Shown here piece by piece: positions 51,625 through 63,699 of a DNA stretch of 64,000 nt (within the stretch, counting starts at the first letter, position 1; the number at the start of each line of letters is the position of its first letter). The stretch comes from Rhynchopus euleeides. Its lineage: Eukaryota; Euglenozoa; Diplonemea; Diplonemida; Diplonemidae. The translations under genes and the position numbers were made by a program. The notes under the pieces are model-generated. The model was not told the origin of the DNA, searched no databases, and saw only the letters and a program-made list of their open reading frames with translations. Where the stretch lies: NCBI GenBank assembly GCA_963210315.1, contig OY723257.1, forward strand, positions 1,612,001 to 1,676,000. The letters run 5' to 3'.

Positions 51625-53329
51625 CTCTCACCCCCACCCCCTTCCCACCGTTCCCTCTCAATGAGCAGCAGGAAGGGTGTCGGGCCGCTCCTATATCGAC
51701 AGCCCCCTCTCCCCCCCCCCCTCGTACTCCCACCCCCCCCCCCCCCCCCCATTTCATTAATGCGCACACCGCCCGCACCTGCATTTGTTTACACCCCTCC
51801 GCCTTTGCACCCTCCTGTTTTGTAAGATTTTTTTTGGGGGGCTGCCCCACCCCCGGTCCCTCCTTCCCACAAAGGGGGGGTCAAAAGTCCGGTTGAAAAC
51901 CGTATTTTTTCCACAATAGTCTAGGCTGTAGCATGGCTCGCCTGGGGGGGGGGGGGGGGGAGCGTGGGGGCGTGGGGGGATTGCTTCTCACGTTTTGAGG
52001 CTGTGGGAGGGGGGGGGGGGGGGGTTTCAATCGCGCTGCAACACTCAATACAGGAGGCTATTCCTGCCGCCACGCCTGCACAGTGCTTCTTTTTTTTGGA
52101 CGTCGTCAACCTCACGCCAGGCTTGACCCTACCCCCACCTCACCCCACAACCCCTCGGGGGGAGTCTGTGTCTGTTGGTAATGCCAAGCACAGAGTGCGA
52201 GAAGTGCCCTCGTGTGCTTAGCTCTTCGGCCCTTCCTTTTTTTGTAGCTTTCTGTCTCAGCCAGATACAAGGGTGGGGGTGGGGGGCGAAAAGCTTCTGA
52301 GTGGGGGGGTGGGGTGGGGTGGGGTGGGGTGGGGTGGGGTGGGGTGGGGTGGGGTGGGGTGGGGTGGCAAGGGGTGCCATCAAAAAAAAAATGGTGCGGG
52401 CATTCCCAGGCTAGCGAGAGCGGCAGATTCCCCTCTCCTCTCCTCTCCTCCCCTCCCTCCATCCCCCCACCCCCCGTTGCCCTCCAGTTGAGGGAATGGG
52501 GGCAGCGTGCATTCAGAAATTCACCACCAAACAAGAGATCTGAGGGAGCTCGAGGTGGGTGGGGTGGGTAGGGGGGTGGGTGCGAATAGCAAGCGACGGG
52601 GTGCGGTGCGCGTATAGCAAATGGGGGCATTTCAGCGTGGGTGGGGGGGGGGCCTCGTTTGCCGTGCCAGAAGGCAAACAAAATGAAAAAAATCAACCTA
52701 TTCAGCCCCCAGCTGCCCATATCAGGGGAGGGGAGGGGGGGAGGGATGAATGCCAGCAATTGGGGGGGGGGGGGGGAGGGGTGCGAAACCGCCAGACAAA
52801 GAGAACGGCCGGAATTATTTACCGGGCAAAATCTCATCTGATCTCTTCTGCAAGCAATGGCCTTGTGCCGGACACATCACTGGCCAATATATACGGGGTT
52901 GGAGCAGGGAACTGATGCCCTCTGAGCAACCTTGGCGCGGTGTTAAAACCCGGCGCCAAGCTTTGAACTCGTCATCGCGTCATCATGTCTAGAGCGTTGC
53001 TGTGGTGGAAGGTGGTGTTCAGCGATCCCGTAGTATGGGAACCGTTCTGCAAAACCGGCTATGCCAGGTGATGATGTAGGTGGTGGCGTTCCCCTGTGGT
53101 CACATGACATGCGAGACCCACATCACGGAAGTGTGTTTCGGGCAATCCCAACAAAAATGGACAATATCATCTCAAACAGGGTGAGGCAAACACAACAGCC
53201 AATGCGACCAAGCGGATATGCCCGGGGACTGGGCCCCAAAAGTCGGCAGACCCGCGGACCCGGATCAAACGTCCGCCGGTGCGGTAGGCTTGGTCGTATC
53301 CACGGATCTTCAACACCCCCTCAATTGCT
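51625..53329. other. Intergenic, homopolymer-rich; no gene seen
   Basis: Long G-runs at 51949-51960, 52008-52024 and 52766-52776; a GGGGT array at 52306-52366; otherwise short noise frames. Confidence 0.5.
52306..52366. repeat. GGGGT pentanucleotide microsatellite
   Basis: About twelve uninterrupted GGGGT units with quadruplex-forming potential. Smaller runs occur near 7580 and 26195. Confidence 0.9.
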
Positions 53330-53643
53330 TCACAGAACACCCTCATGCATACTACGCTGTGCCAGGGCCTGCAGCTGCTGCTGCTGAAGGGCAGCGAGCT
53401 GCTGCTGCTGCTGTTGGAGGAGCTGCTGCTGCTGCTGGGGGGTCAGCTGGCCTGTCTGCAGGAGCTGCTGCATCTGCTGCTGCTGCGCCAGGTGCTGGCG
53501 CAGCTGGTCCTGCTGCTGGCGCTGCATCTGGAGCTGCTGCTGCTGGGAGTGTGCCTGGGCCTGGGCCTGGGTCTGCACCTGCTGCTGCTGCTGGGCCTGC
53601 TGCTGCGCCTGTGCCTGCACCTGCGCCTGCTGTGCCTGCTGGG

Positions 53644-53678
<35 letters not shown>

Positions 53679-54224
53679 ATCTGCAGCTGCTGCAGCTGCT
53701 GCTGCTGGAGGAGCTGCTGCTGCTGCTGCTGTGCCTGCTGCTGCTGGCGCTGCAGCTGCTGCTGTTCGTTGCTCGACCGGTCCCTCTTGACGATCTGGTT
53801 CTGTGTCTTCTGCATGTCCACCAGCTGCGCCTGCACCTTCTGCAGCATCTGCGACTGCATCGCGTTGACCTGCACGGTGGGGTGATATGAGACATGCCGC
53901 ATACAAATGACAGATGCTACTTTCTATACACAGCCACCCACTCAACATTGGAGGCACAACTTCGAGCGAACTTTGAGCTTTCGAGGCGCCAAAGACAGCA
54001 ACCAACAGCAGCACACCAACGTGACCCAAATTCACTGATACTGCTGTATCTTTTCTTTTGACACTAACAGGAGCTCTGCACTGACATAATCAGTTTGAGA
54101 AAATACCACATCACTTCTGGCAAAGACTCACAGGCTCTCAACATACGTGCTCGGTTTGCTCCAGCTTCTGCTTGAGCTGCTGCCCCAGCATCTGCTGCTG
54201 CGCGAGGGCCTGCTGCAGGAGCGC

Positions 54225-54258
<34 letters not shown>

Positions 54259-55435
54259 ACCTGCACCTGCACCTGCTGCTGCTGGGCCTGCGGCTGCTGC
54301 ATCATGGGAAGCACAGTCTGCATGGGCGTCTGCGTCACACCCATGACGGGCACCGTCTGCATCATCGCAGCGGGCTGCTGCTGCTGCTGCTGCTGGCGCT
54401 GGAACGTCGGCTTCTGCTGCTGCTGCTGCTGCTGCTGGTTCTGGGGAAGTGTCCCAAACTTCACCATCCCGGGCCCCACCTTGGTAAACACCTTCGAGTT
54501 CTGCGTGCCCTGCGCGGAAGGCATGCGCGAGCCACGCCCGGTCGGCCGCAGGTCATTCCCCAGGGGGTTGAACCGGGCGCTCGGGGCCTGGAAGTTGGGC
54601 GTCTGGAGCTGCACCCCCTTCGCACCCTTGCCACCCTTCCCGCCTGCGCCCTTCACGCCGGCCGCACCCTTGGCAGCACCCTTCGCCCCTGCCGCACCCT
54701 TCGTGTTGAGCACCCGGCTCTCGATCTTGCTGGCATCCGTCACCGACGTGGGCCCAGCCCCTGCCCGCCTGCCGAACACCTTCTTGCCGTCCGCACCCAT
54801 CTTCGCGGTGATGTTCTGCGACCCCTCCAGCAGCTTCGGCTTGTTCTTCTTCTTCGCCTTCTTGTCCCCAGCAGCCGCGAGGGTGGCGCCCCCTGCCGCG
54901 GGCTGTGCCGGCGTGGTGCCAAACTTCTTCATCCGCGCAGACACCGAGGTGCTGGGCGGGCTGAGGCTCAGCACGGCACCCCCCGCAGGCGCGGTCAGCT
55001 TGTCCGGCTGTTCCGCCTGCAGCGCCTCCCATGCCGCATGCGCCATGGTGTAGAAGGTGTCGAAGGCACCCTCGTTGATGTACTTCTCCAGCTCCGTGTG
55101 GATGAAGGACGAAGGCCGCCCTTCAGACACCATGATTGCCATCAGCTGCGCCAGCACGTCATGGTATTCCTCCGAGCTTGCGACCCTGTGTGTGTGGGGG
55201 GATGGAGCAGGGGGGGGGGCGGGTGGGGAGCAGGGCTGCGACACCGGACCATCGACATGACATCGAGCGGGGTAAGTTGCGAAGAGGGTGGACCGGCGGG
55301 GGCGTCGCAGGAGGTGGTATGCCTGGGCAGAAAGGGGGCGCCTTCGGCGGTGGGCACCGCGAGGGTGCGGGCGAGGTCGCCGGCCGCGACGACGGGGCAG
55401 GGACTCCCCGCCCCTGAGGTGATGACGGACCGCAT
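53330..55435 (-). CDS. Glutamine-rich protein, 589 aa, three predicted exons, unknown function
   Basis: Exons (minus strand): 55435-55245, 55185-54147, 53869-53330. Donors are CCG|GTGTCG and CAC|GTATGT; acceptors are CACACAG|GGT and CGTGCAG|GTC. Phases agree. The first intron is only 59 bp. The early part holds a helical segment (EYHDVLAQLMAIMVSEGRPS, then FIHTELEKYINEGAFDTFYT), the most likely folded domain. A Lys/Gly/Ala-rich region follows (GDKKAKKKNKPKLLEG; repeated KGAAGAKGAAKG). The C-terminal half is long polyglutamine tracts encoded by CAG repeats with Met, Leu and Val, and ends at 53330. Low-complexity Q-rich tails are common in transcription and RNA proteins, but no family is recognised. 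Exon 1 overlaps a plus-strand frame, so the 5' end is the least certain part. Confidence 0.6.
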
Positions 55436-55950
55436 GCTGGGTGATCAGGCAGAGGCGTTGTGCAACGGGCACATCGTCTACAGCTGCGCCCCCACCGACG
55501 GGTCCATCCCGTTCAAAAAGTTTGCGGGCCTCAGCACAGCGACGAGACCCCTGGGGGCCAACACCCAGCTGTCCGAGCGCCAGTTTGTGGAGGAGGGGCT
55601 GACTCCGGCAAGGTCGGCTGCAACTTGACCTGGGCCCAGATCGTTGCGCGAGTGGTGGCGCACATCGCACAGACCCCCCCCCCCCAAATTCAGTTGTCCG
55701 CTCAGTGGATGAGTGGGGTGTTCTGGGGTGTCCAGGGCTCGGCCTGGTTGTCTCGCCATGCGACAATCGCTGCCCGTGGGAAGGCAGTCACCTATTGCTT
55801 CAACTGCACCGAGCACTGTCGCGTGGTGAATGCTGCCTCCTTTCAGTGGCAGTCGCCGTTCGACCGTCTCCGCAGGGCAGCGCCGGAGGCCCCCGACGTG
55901 AGAATTGACCAGGGCGGTGGGGACTGGGCCTGGCCCAAGGGCGAGGTAGC
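55434..55950 (+). pseudogene. Possible decayed coding segment
   Basis: A GC3-rich frame begins at ATG 55434 (MLGDQAEALCNGHIVYSCAP) and continues with KKFAGLSTATRPLGANTQLS to about 55600, stopping at 55625. A +1 frame then reads through SGKVGCNLTWAQIVARVVAH and later FNCTEHCRVVNAASFQW to about 55940. One coding sequence broken by a frameshift would explain both pieces. The start overlaps the minus-strand ATG of the glutamine-rich gene (both use the CATG at 55433-55436). No family recognised. Confidence 0.3.
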
Positions 55951-58900
55951 AGGTGGGTGGGGAGCGTTGTTCCCCTCCCCTCTTGTATCCCGTCTGTGGA
56001 CGAGACTCTTCTCGTACATCCGTGGATGTTCGGGTGTATGGTGGATGTCCTGAGAGGCTGCTACCGATGCAGGCGGCGAGGCAGTCGGATGCAGGATGGC
56101 CAGTTCTGAAGACCTCGGCCAGCGGAGGGAGTACGTGAGGATGAACCGAACTGGTGGTGCTACGTAGGGGGGATCCTCACGACGGGACAGACAGGAGGGG
56201 AGGTTGGGGGATTCCCTTCTGCCGAGGTGCCGTACGAGGCAGGCACTGCCTCAAACTGGTGCCAACACACAAACACGCAGTGGGAAAAGATCCGTGCAGG
56301 GCCTACCCATTAAAACACCCCGCAACACACAACTCGCAAAAAACCGAATACAGACAGCAAATCATCATCCCGCCCACACTAAACCACCCTGTGAACATAC
56401 TTGAACCCACTCTGCGCCAGCTCGCTTAGGATACGTTCTTTCAGTTGCTGCTGCATTGCTACGGATCACCCTTGCTTGCCTCTTGTGCCCGGGATGCACT
56501 GGGGGAGGGTATGAGAAAGGTATATCCTCTTGGGATATCTTCTGGTTGACGTGCAGGTGAGGGGGTGCTTGGGGTGGTGGGAAGATGGGCGGTCGGGGGA
56601 GGGAGGGGGGGGGGGGGGGGGAGGGGTGCGGGGTGCGGGGAGGAGGGAGGAAAGAAGAGCCACAGAGGGCAGGGGATGTGACAGATAAGTTCAAAGAAGC
56701 CGCAAATAACACGAAGAAGGGGGTGAAGTAGCAGTAAATGACGGTGTGGAATGGTGTGGGTAATGTCGGAGGGGGTGGAGGGGAAAGGGATGGGTGTGGT
56801 GGGGGGCAGGGTGAATTCAAACAGAACGAACACGGCACGGTGCGTCAGGGGGTTGACATCTGTCTGGGCGACCTGTCATTTCAGTGATCATACATGGCAG
56901 GTCATGACAGGACAGCCACAACTTCTGTTGACCAACTGAACCACCGTGCCGTGAAGTGTTGAAGCAGAGGGGGTGCAGGCGCCTCACTGCCCGAAAGGTC
57001 TTCCCCCTTGGTGTTTTGTCGAAGCTGAAGAAACCCATCTGTACCCCCGGCTCCCTGCTGAAGCGTAGAGTGGCAACAAAACAGTGGGGGGTTTCGCTGT
57101 CAAACTGTGCTGGGCTGTCTCCTCTTTTTGTGAGGCGGGTCATTTTTCTGCACTTCTGAGCGAGGGCCCCTTTGCTGCAGAATATTTTGCATTTTGTCGC
57201 TGGTGTCTGGAAACGCAGACCCCGACCCTCTTTGTGAACCACTCCCTCCCGATGGAGTGGTGCCAGGGTGTGGTGTCACAACCCCCAGCATAACGAAGGG
57301 GGCATGGAGACGAGAAAGTTTCTCCGATTTGGCTGAGCTGTCCAAAGAAATGGCCCCAAATTGGGCCAATTTTAACTTTCGCGTTTCGCGCGAAAGGACT
57401 GTTTCAGCTGCCGAAATGTGCATCCGCAGCGTCGTATCAGGGTCTGTCAGACTTTGTGAGGGATAACTCTTGACTTCTGGAACAGGTCAGCTCACGCCCG
57501 TGAGGGATCAGCAACCCAGATGGGCATACACACAGTCGGAAGCTGACACAGCTGACGGATGCGAAACTGTCCGCTCTCAGGACAACTCACATGGACATGG
57601 CTCTACCACATGGCGCCTGATGGGTGGAGTGACAAGCCTGGTCGGCCACCCCAGGCTCCACTACCTCTCGCTGTGTTGTTGGGCGCTCTGTGACCAGCCG
57701 ATCAGCCTATGTATTCGATCCCTGCCTGTCTCTGGCACTTCTGGCAAATTGAGGCAAATCTTTTTCGCAGGGGTTTTCGCAGGGGTCCTGCAGATTTGTT
57801 GCCAGAACTGGGAGAGGGCTCGGGCTCTTTTGGCCCGATTCTGGTCCGTAGTATCCCCCTTTGGTCTGTGGGTGCCTGGTGGGTTGCGCCCAGCTCTATT
57901 GGTCTATGTTGAAAACACCTGCGGGGGGGTTATCGGCAACCAGCATTGAGGCCGTTCCCAGCTACCAAGGGGTGGGGGTTTTCATTCACACCCAACCTGG
58001 TTTTCCCGGATATCCCGGGCCAGCTTCCCTGCCCTGCTGACCGTGGGAAACTCGTCCGCACCTTTGTCACGGCAGGCAATCTGTTTTTGGCCAAAGTTCT
58101 GGTTTCGAAGATGTGACAGATCTGCGGTGCTGGACCCTGGGCTCTTTGAATAGGGAAGGAAAGAGAAGAAGAGGGTGGGGGGTGAAGCTGTCACCTCCTC
58201 GGGTGGTGTGGAACGGGCAGGGGATGGGGCAGTGCTTCGGAGGGTGCACACACACCGAAGACACGATGCAAAACGGGGTCTGCTTTTTTCAGCAGCAGGA
58301 ACTGGGTGCAAGCAAACGCATGACGTGAGCTGGATTCTAGAATACATTGATCCATCGTTGAGTGGCACGGGCTGGCACACTGACTGCCTCAATGCCGAGA
58401 ACATTGTGCGGAGAAGCGTATGCGCGTGGGCATGGATAAGACATGATCTCTTCATCCACAGCCTCTGATCTAGCCTGCGGTGACCACCTGTTCCTGAAGA
58501 TACAGATGTATTTGTTTGTGAGTTCAATGATAGCGGGGGGGTCCAAATGTTGACACGAGTCTTTCTTTGTGAAAGAATCAAGGAGTTTCACCTCTTGACG
58601 TGTTGCAGCACGACACACACGAACACCACGTGGCCGTCTCGCCTCGAACCTCCCCGCCGATTCCTCAGGAAGGAACGGGGATAAGGGGGAGCTAAGGGGG
58701 ACCCTCGCGATCAGTCACAGCTCGTCAGGCAGTGAGGGGAAGCAGGCTGCCCACCGCTTGTTCTCACCTTGTCATCCCTGGGAGCGAGGGCCCAACGATA
58801 CAAGCGGCACAGACACCTGGCTGACAAGATTAACAACAATAAAGCTGCGGATTTGCCACAATCCTATCTACTCAGCTAATCCCTCGGGGACTACTGTGAA

Positions 58901-61900
58901 GCTTCCTTTGGCAGGGCGATGGCTGCCACACCACAGGGAATAGGCAGAGAACGCATGGAGCCGGACGGGCCCTAGAACGAGCACCACCGTCTAAGCAGCC
59001 TGAGGCCAGAAAGCAACCGGCGAGCGCGTGCACCCACCCACTGCGTGAAAAGGCTGGCTCCCGGGTAGAGCATAGTCCGGGCATGAAGGCCGGCACCATA
59101 TCAGAGCGACGACAGTGCGGGTCTTGACCCTGACGGCCACTTGGCCCACTGGACCCCAAGGTGTGCAGCGACGCTGACAGGTTCTTGTTTGGAGCGTTGG
59201 GCAGCATTTCGCGACGTACGGGGATGTTGCCGCTAGCACAGGCGATACGTACAGCCTTCCTGGCAGCGTTGGCGATATCACGAGGATCTGTACTGGAACC
59301 AACGAAGGGCGCCGTGCAAGCACTGGGGAATGCGATTGAGACAGGAATAGTGGCTCAACAAGATCAAGCTGCGATCCAGGCCGGTGTCGCTCCCCCTGCT
59401 ATGGAAGAGTCGCTGATCTTTGCGCGTCTGGCGGATCCTGAGAGGCCGATACTGATGCAGGGAGGCGGCGCCCACGGTAGACCCGAAGAAGCATTTACTC
59501 TGCCTGCACGCACTCATTGCGCAGCCTCGTCTCTGCACTACCACCCTGGTCACCATTACCTGAACCGTTTCAACAGGCCTGTTGCTCCGCGCTGAGCGCG
59601 TTCTGGACACCCGCCTGACCACGCTTCACACGGCGGCCACGCGTTCTGCTTCGTCTGGCACACCAAAGCCACTCCTGGGAACTGTCCAACGGCTGCAGCC
59701 CGCAATGTGTTCGCTTGATCCTCACCAACCATGCCTTCACAGAATGGGCATCTATTCGGTTGAAGCAGGTTGATGTGTCGTACGAACACAGCGTGCCTTG
59801 CCTCCTTCTTGGATCCTTCGGGTCTGTTGTGCATCACCGACACCCTCACCCATCCTGATCGGTGGCCATGACTGCCTCTGCCCGGGCACAGGAGGTCAAG
59901 CAGATGCATGGCGTGCTCGAACTCGCGGCGTGCGCTTCGGAGGCGGTGACGGGCTGGAAGTGGGGCAGACAGGTGCACCTGTCCCTCGGGTGAGGTATTG
60001 AGGCGAGACCGTGATCACATTCGTTCGGTGTTGGCTAAAGGCTTCGACATTTGGACTGATGTCGATTCCCCTCGCGTCGCAGAAGAAGAAGAAAAAGGAA
60101 CGGGTCCGCGTGCAAGGCAACAATTCTGGTGATAAAGTGAGGCGTCGGAGGATGAGTTTCGGGGTATGAGATAGTGCAACGGCCCAGACGCTGATGTACT
60201 CCCTCTCCTGGAGCACATGGTGCTGGCTGGATGCGTTGGGCGCCCAGGAATAGGCACACGTCGCTTCAGTCGCTACCGCTTCTCGAGCGACGGCACCGGA
60301 GCCGGTACCATCCAGGTAGGCGTGAGCGACGGGCAGAGCAGCAGGCGGAGACATGTGTGCGAGTGGCCTGCCGGACACGCATCAGTCCGACACGGGCAGC
60401 GGGGACGGGGGCACATTGGGCACTTGGGTTCCACCTTTGGGACTATCTCCAACCCGGTGGCGAAGGGGATCGACCAGCTGTGAAGCTGTGGCGAGAGATG
60501 GCAGAAGTGGAGGACCCGGGGGTGGTTTCCACAAAGAGCAAGGGGGTGGAAGGCAGGGTCGGCCGGCGTGCCTTCTGATGTGGAGAGGAGGCACTTGAGG
60601 CAAGTCGCCACGTGTCTGTGTTCTTGACACCGCACCGTAGCGGCCAGCACAGAAACTGCTCTCAGTGCCGCCATGTGTTTCGAGTCTCAACACGGGCTCG
60701 CCTGATTGCCCATCAAACCTCGCCTACTCGGCCAGCCGTGAAAGCAACAGGAACGCTATTCTGGAGGAGGAGACGAAGAGACGAAAGCGACGGGCTCGAG
60801 GTGGACGATGCACGCACTGATATGCCCTGTCCACGCAACCCGACACAGCATCATCATGCACTACAACCTGCGGGCACAGCGCCCCGCCGAGGCCTGGAAA
60901 CGGAAGGATGATGTGCGCCAACAGTCGATCACAGGCTTCGTTGCCTACATGTGCTAGCGGAAACCTGGTGTACCCTGGTGGAGAGAACCCTTTGCGGGGT
61001 GCGTTCAGGAGTCTTTCGGCAGCTGGCTCTGCGTGGCTTTGTGTCGGTAGAAGCTGCCATGAGTGATAGCCCTTGTGAACATGAGAGCCTTGTGGTCGAC
61101 ATCGAAGGTCACACTGCAGGCCGAAGAGCTGGGCCAGTCTCTCGTCAGTCGTCTGCCTTCCCAGACAACTTCTGTCGGGCATGAAGAGCGATTAGTATGC
61201 GTCCCGACGACTTCGAGCGCCGCTGGCTTCGTATCACACACATGGCACCTGTGGCTTGAGTGCACAGCAGAGGCTGAAGATCGAAAATCATGCCGTGCCT
61301 GGGTTGTGCTTGACGAGCAAAGCTTCACGCTGCCATTGTCCGTTAACCTGACGAGGAACAATGATCCACAAGCAGTGCGAGCTTCCGGAAATTCTCAGAC
61401 GACGCGCTAGATTTTCAATACAGCGCCTCGTCGATCTCGCTAGATCCAATATTCCTTGCTGGCAGCGCCGTTTATCCGCGTCACAAGGTAGATGCAGTTC
61501 TTTCCACGGGATGAAGCCCTGAAGTTAGATCAAAGGATGTCTGCGAAGAGGCGGGCCGGTCTGGGTGCAGAAGCAGATCGGCGTCCCTGAGAGGTTACAA
61601 GGTGGTGAGCACAGTGTCATGGGACGTCACGTTCATCCTACTTGAGAGGATGCGGGAACAAAGGGTGCTGAAGACGCGCAAGCGGGCCAGGTACCACGGA
61701 CTCCAGCGCCGCTTTCGCAGAGACGGCACTGTACATCCTGCACGTCATCACAAAAGGTGTTGAATACGCTGATGTGTGGGGCAAGGCGATGGCGACGGGC
61801 TGCACGACGCGTAAGCTGCTGGCCTGCCGGGTGGCTCGGTGCTGCGGCTGCCAGGAGTTCGCAAAGTGCTCTCGCTGGAGTCTGCGACAAGGTGTCGGTT

Positions 61901-63699
61901 TCAGCAAAGAAAGGGCAGGTTGTCGACCTGACGATCTGACACAGTCCGACGCAGGAGTTGGGGGGGCTGCGCCCATGGGGACACTCGACGAGCGTATCCT
62001 CAAGGACGTGAGAATCCTGTGAGCCCGATGGGGCCGAGCCGCGGGCAGCGGTGTGCGAGATTAGCGCTGGCACCCCAAGCACGTGGAGTCGGTACCATCA
62101 CCACAGGCTGTTGCTGCTTACCACCGAGGCGATGGGGAGCGGGTGGAAGTGGCGGTTGTGCCAAACAACCCCAGGGCAGGGAGGCGACGCCAGGACCAAC
62201 GGGGTTACTGCAGGCGATGGGAAGGGATGTGGCACGACCGGATCCCGAGCGGGAGAGTGGATTGAGACCAACAGGGCATTGCATCCTGCGAGAAGCAATG
62301 CACATGGAAGCATTCAGCCATTGAGGCAGGGCAACGACATCCAGGGTGTCGGGCAGGTGTATTGAAAGGTACACGCTCATCCTGAGGATCTTGCGTGGCG
62401 GCTCGGTCAGCATCTCGCTGGTACCAGGTGCAGGTGGCACGAGCAATGTGTGCAAGGCAAAGAAGGGGCGGCAGGGCAGGGAGAGTCGCCCATACGCGAA
62501 GCTGTGCGGGGTGGAGGGCATCTGGCAGCGGTGCGCGAGTCAGTGCGCGACGCTGATGGTGGCAGTTCACATCTGCCCTGGGCTCCAGCATAACGAGCTG
62601 CTTCCCGCAGGGGACCAGCGGTGAGGGAGCTCCAGCACCACAGCTCTGTGGATGATGCTGCAGGCGGAGTCACAGTTCTGCTTGGGCGGCTCGGAGCACC
62701 TCGGGGAGCTTGTCTCGGACAGCACAGCGGAGATGGCATGCCTGTGGGGGTGGAACCTGGCTGCACGAAGCGTGATGGGGCTGTACCGAAGAGCCAGATC
62801 TGGGCACGGTGGCCTACGTAGCTCTGAGGGGGTGTCTGGATGTACTGTGTGACCTGCAGACACCACAAACCGACGCAGAGCTGGCCGTGGACAACGAGGC
62901 ATACACAGGGACACAATGAGGCAACACCAGCAGATCGGGCCAACTCAGAAACCCCACTGTAAGGTCACTGGCCGTGTACTGGAGGCTGTGTGTGAGGGAT
63001 CAGAGGCAGAACATCTCTGTGTAGATAGTGGATGTGGTGATGAAAAATCGTTTTTCGATGGGTCGTCCGCCAGCTCCTCCCTCTGGAGCTGGCGGACGAC
63101 ACCAACATCAAGCAGGCTGAGTGCACCGGGCGCCTGGAGCGGCTGCGGGACTTCGGCTTCGTGGGGACGGCAGGGGTGTTTGGAGAGGCAACCGCGACAC
63201 AGCGTGTAACGAGATCTGCTGCCACTGCGGGACGGCGCAGTGGCCCTGTTGAGTCAGCTGTGAGACGCGGGCAGTCATCTCGGTGCGGCATGTACTGGGA
63301 TACTGCAACAAGCAACCGGGCGCCCTCGCGAACAAGGCGGTGGTCCAGCCGCCCTGTGCTTCTGACTGTGTCTTGCTTCTTGCAGAGACAGGCCCCATCC
63401 TGAGGGAGGCACAGCTCTGTGTAACCCAAAACACTGCTTTTTCGGGCATTGTGGGGCTCCATGACTACTGCACTGCAAAGCGGATGCGGCTGAACGACAA
63501 TCTGCTGATGCCCCAGGATGGGGTTGGAATTCAACAGAGTCTGCCAGACTCTGATGTGTAGCACTTTGCATAGTACAACACATGTATGTTCAAATTTTCG
63601 GCTGCTTTGGGAAGTGATGGGGCGCTAAACAACAGGCAATCCCGCCCTCATATCCAACTGATACTTACTTGATGTCAACGCACTTCACAACTACGAGCC
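55951..63699. other. Largely gene-poor sequence with decayed coding-like fragments
   Basis: Many short frames occur on both strands, none with an intact domain or a consistent splice pattern. Stretches such as LADDTNIKQAECTGRLERLR at about 63091-63150 (plus) and QPNRCPFCEGMVGEDQANTL at about 59760-59700 (minus) look like remnants of proteins, probably old mobile elements. A G-run lies at 56606-56622. From about 58.7 kb the homopolymer content falls and the base composition becomes more even than further left. Confidence 0.4.
63062..63100. other. 16-bp perfect stem hairpin
   Basis: GTCGTCCGCCAGCTCC (63062-63077) pairs with GGAGCTGGCGGACGAC (63085-63100) around the loop TCCCTCT. It lies at the start of a coding-like fragment. 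Confidence 0.85.

Noticed and set aside
52306-52366. Telomeric repeat
   Set aside because: GGGGT units are internal, short and surrounded by similar G-rich noise, with no chromosome-end context.
53345-55628. Poly-Leu/Cys and poly-Ala plus-strand proteins
   Set aside because: Antisense or out-of-frame readings of the CAG tracts in the glutamine-rich gene.
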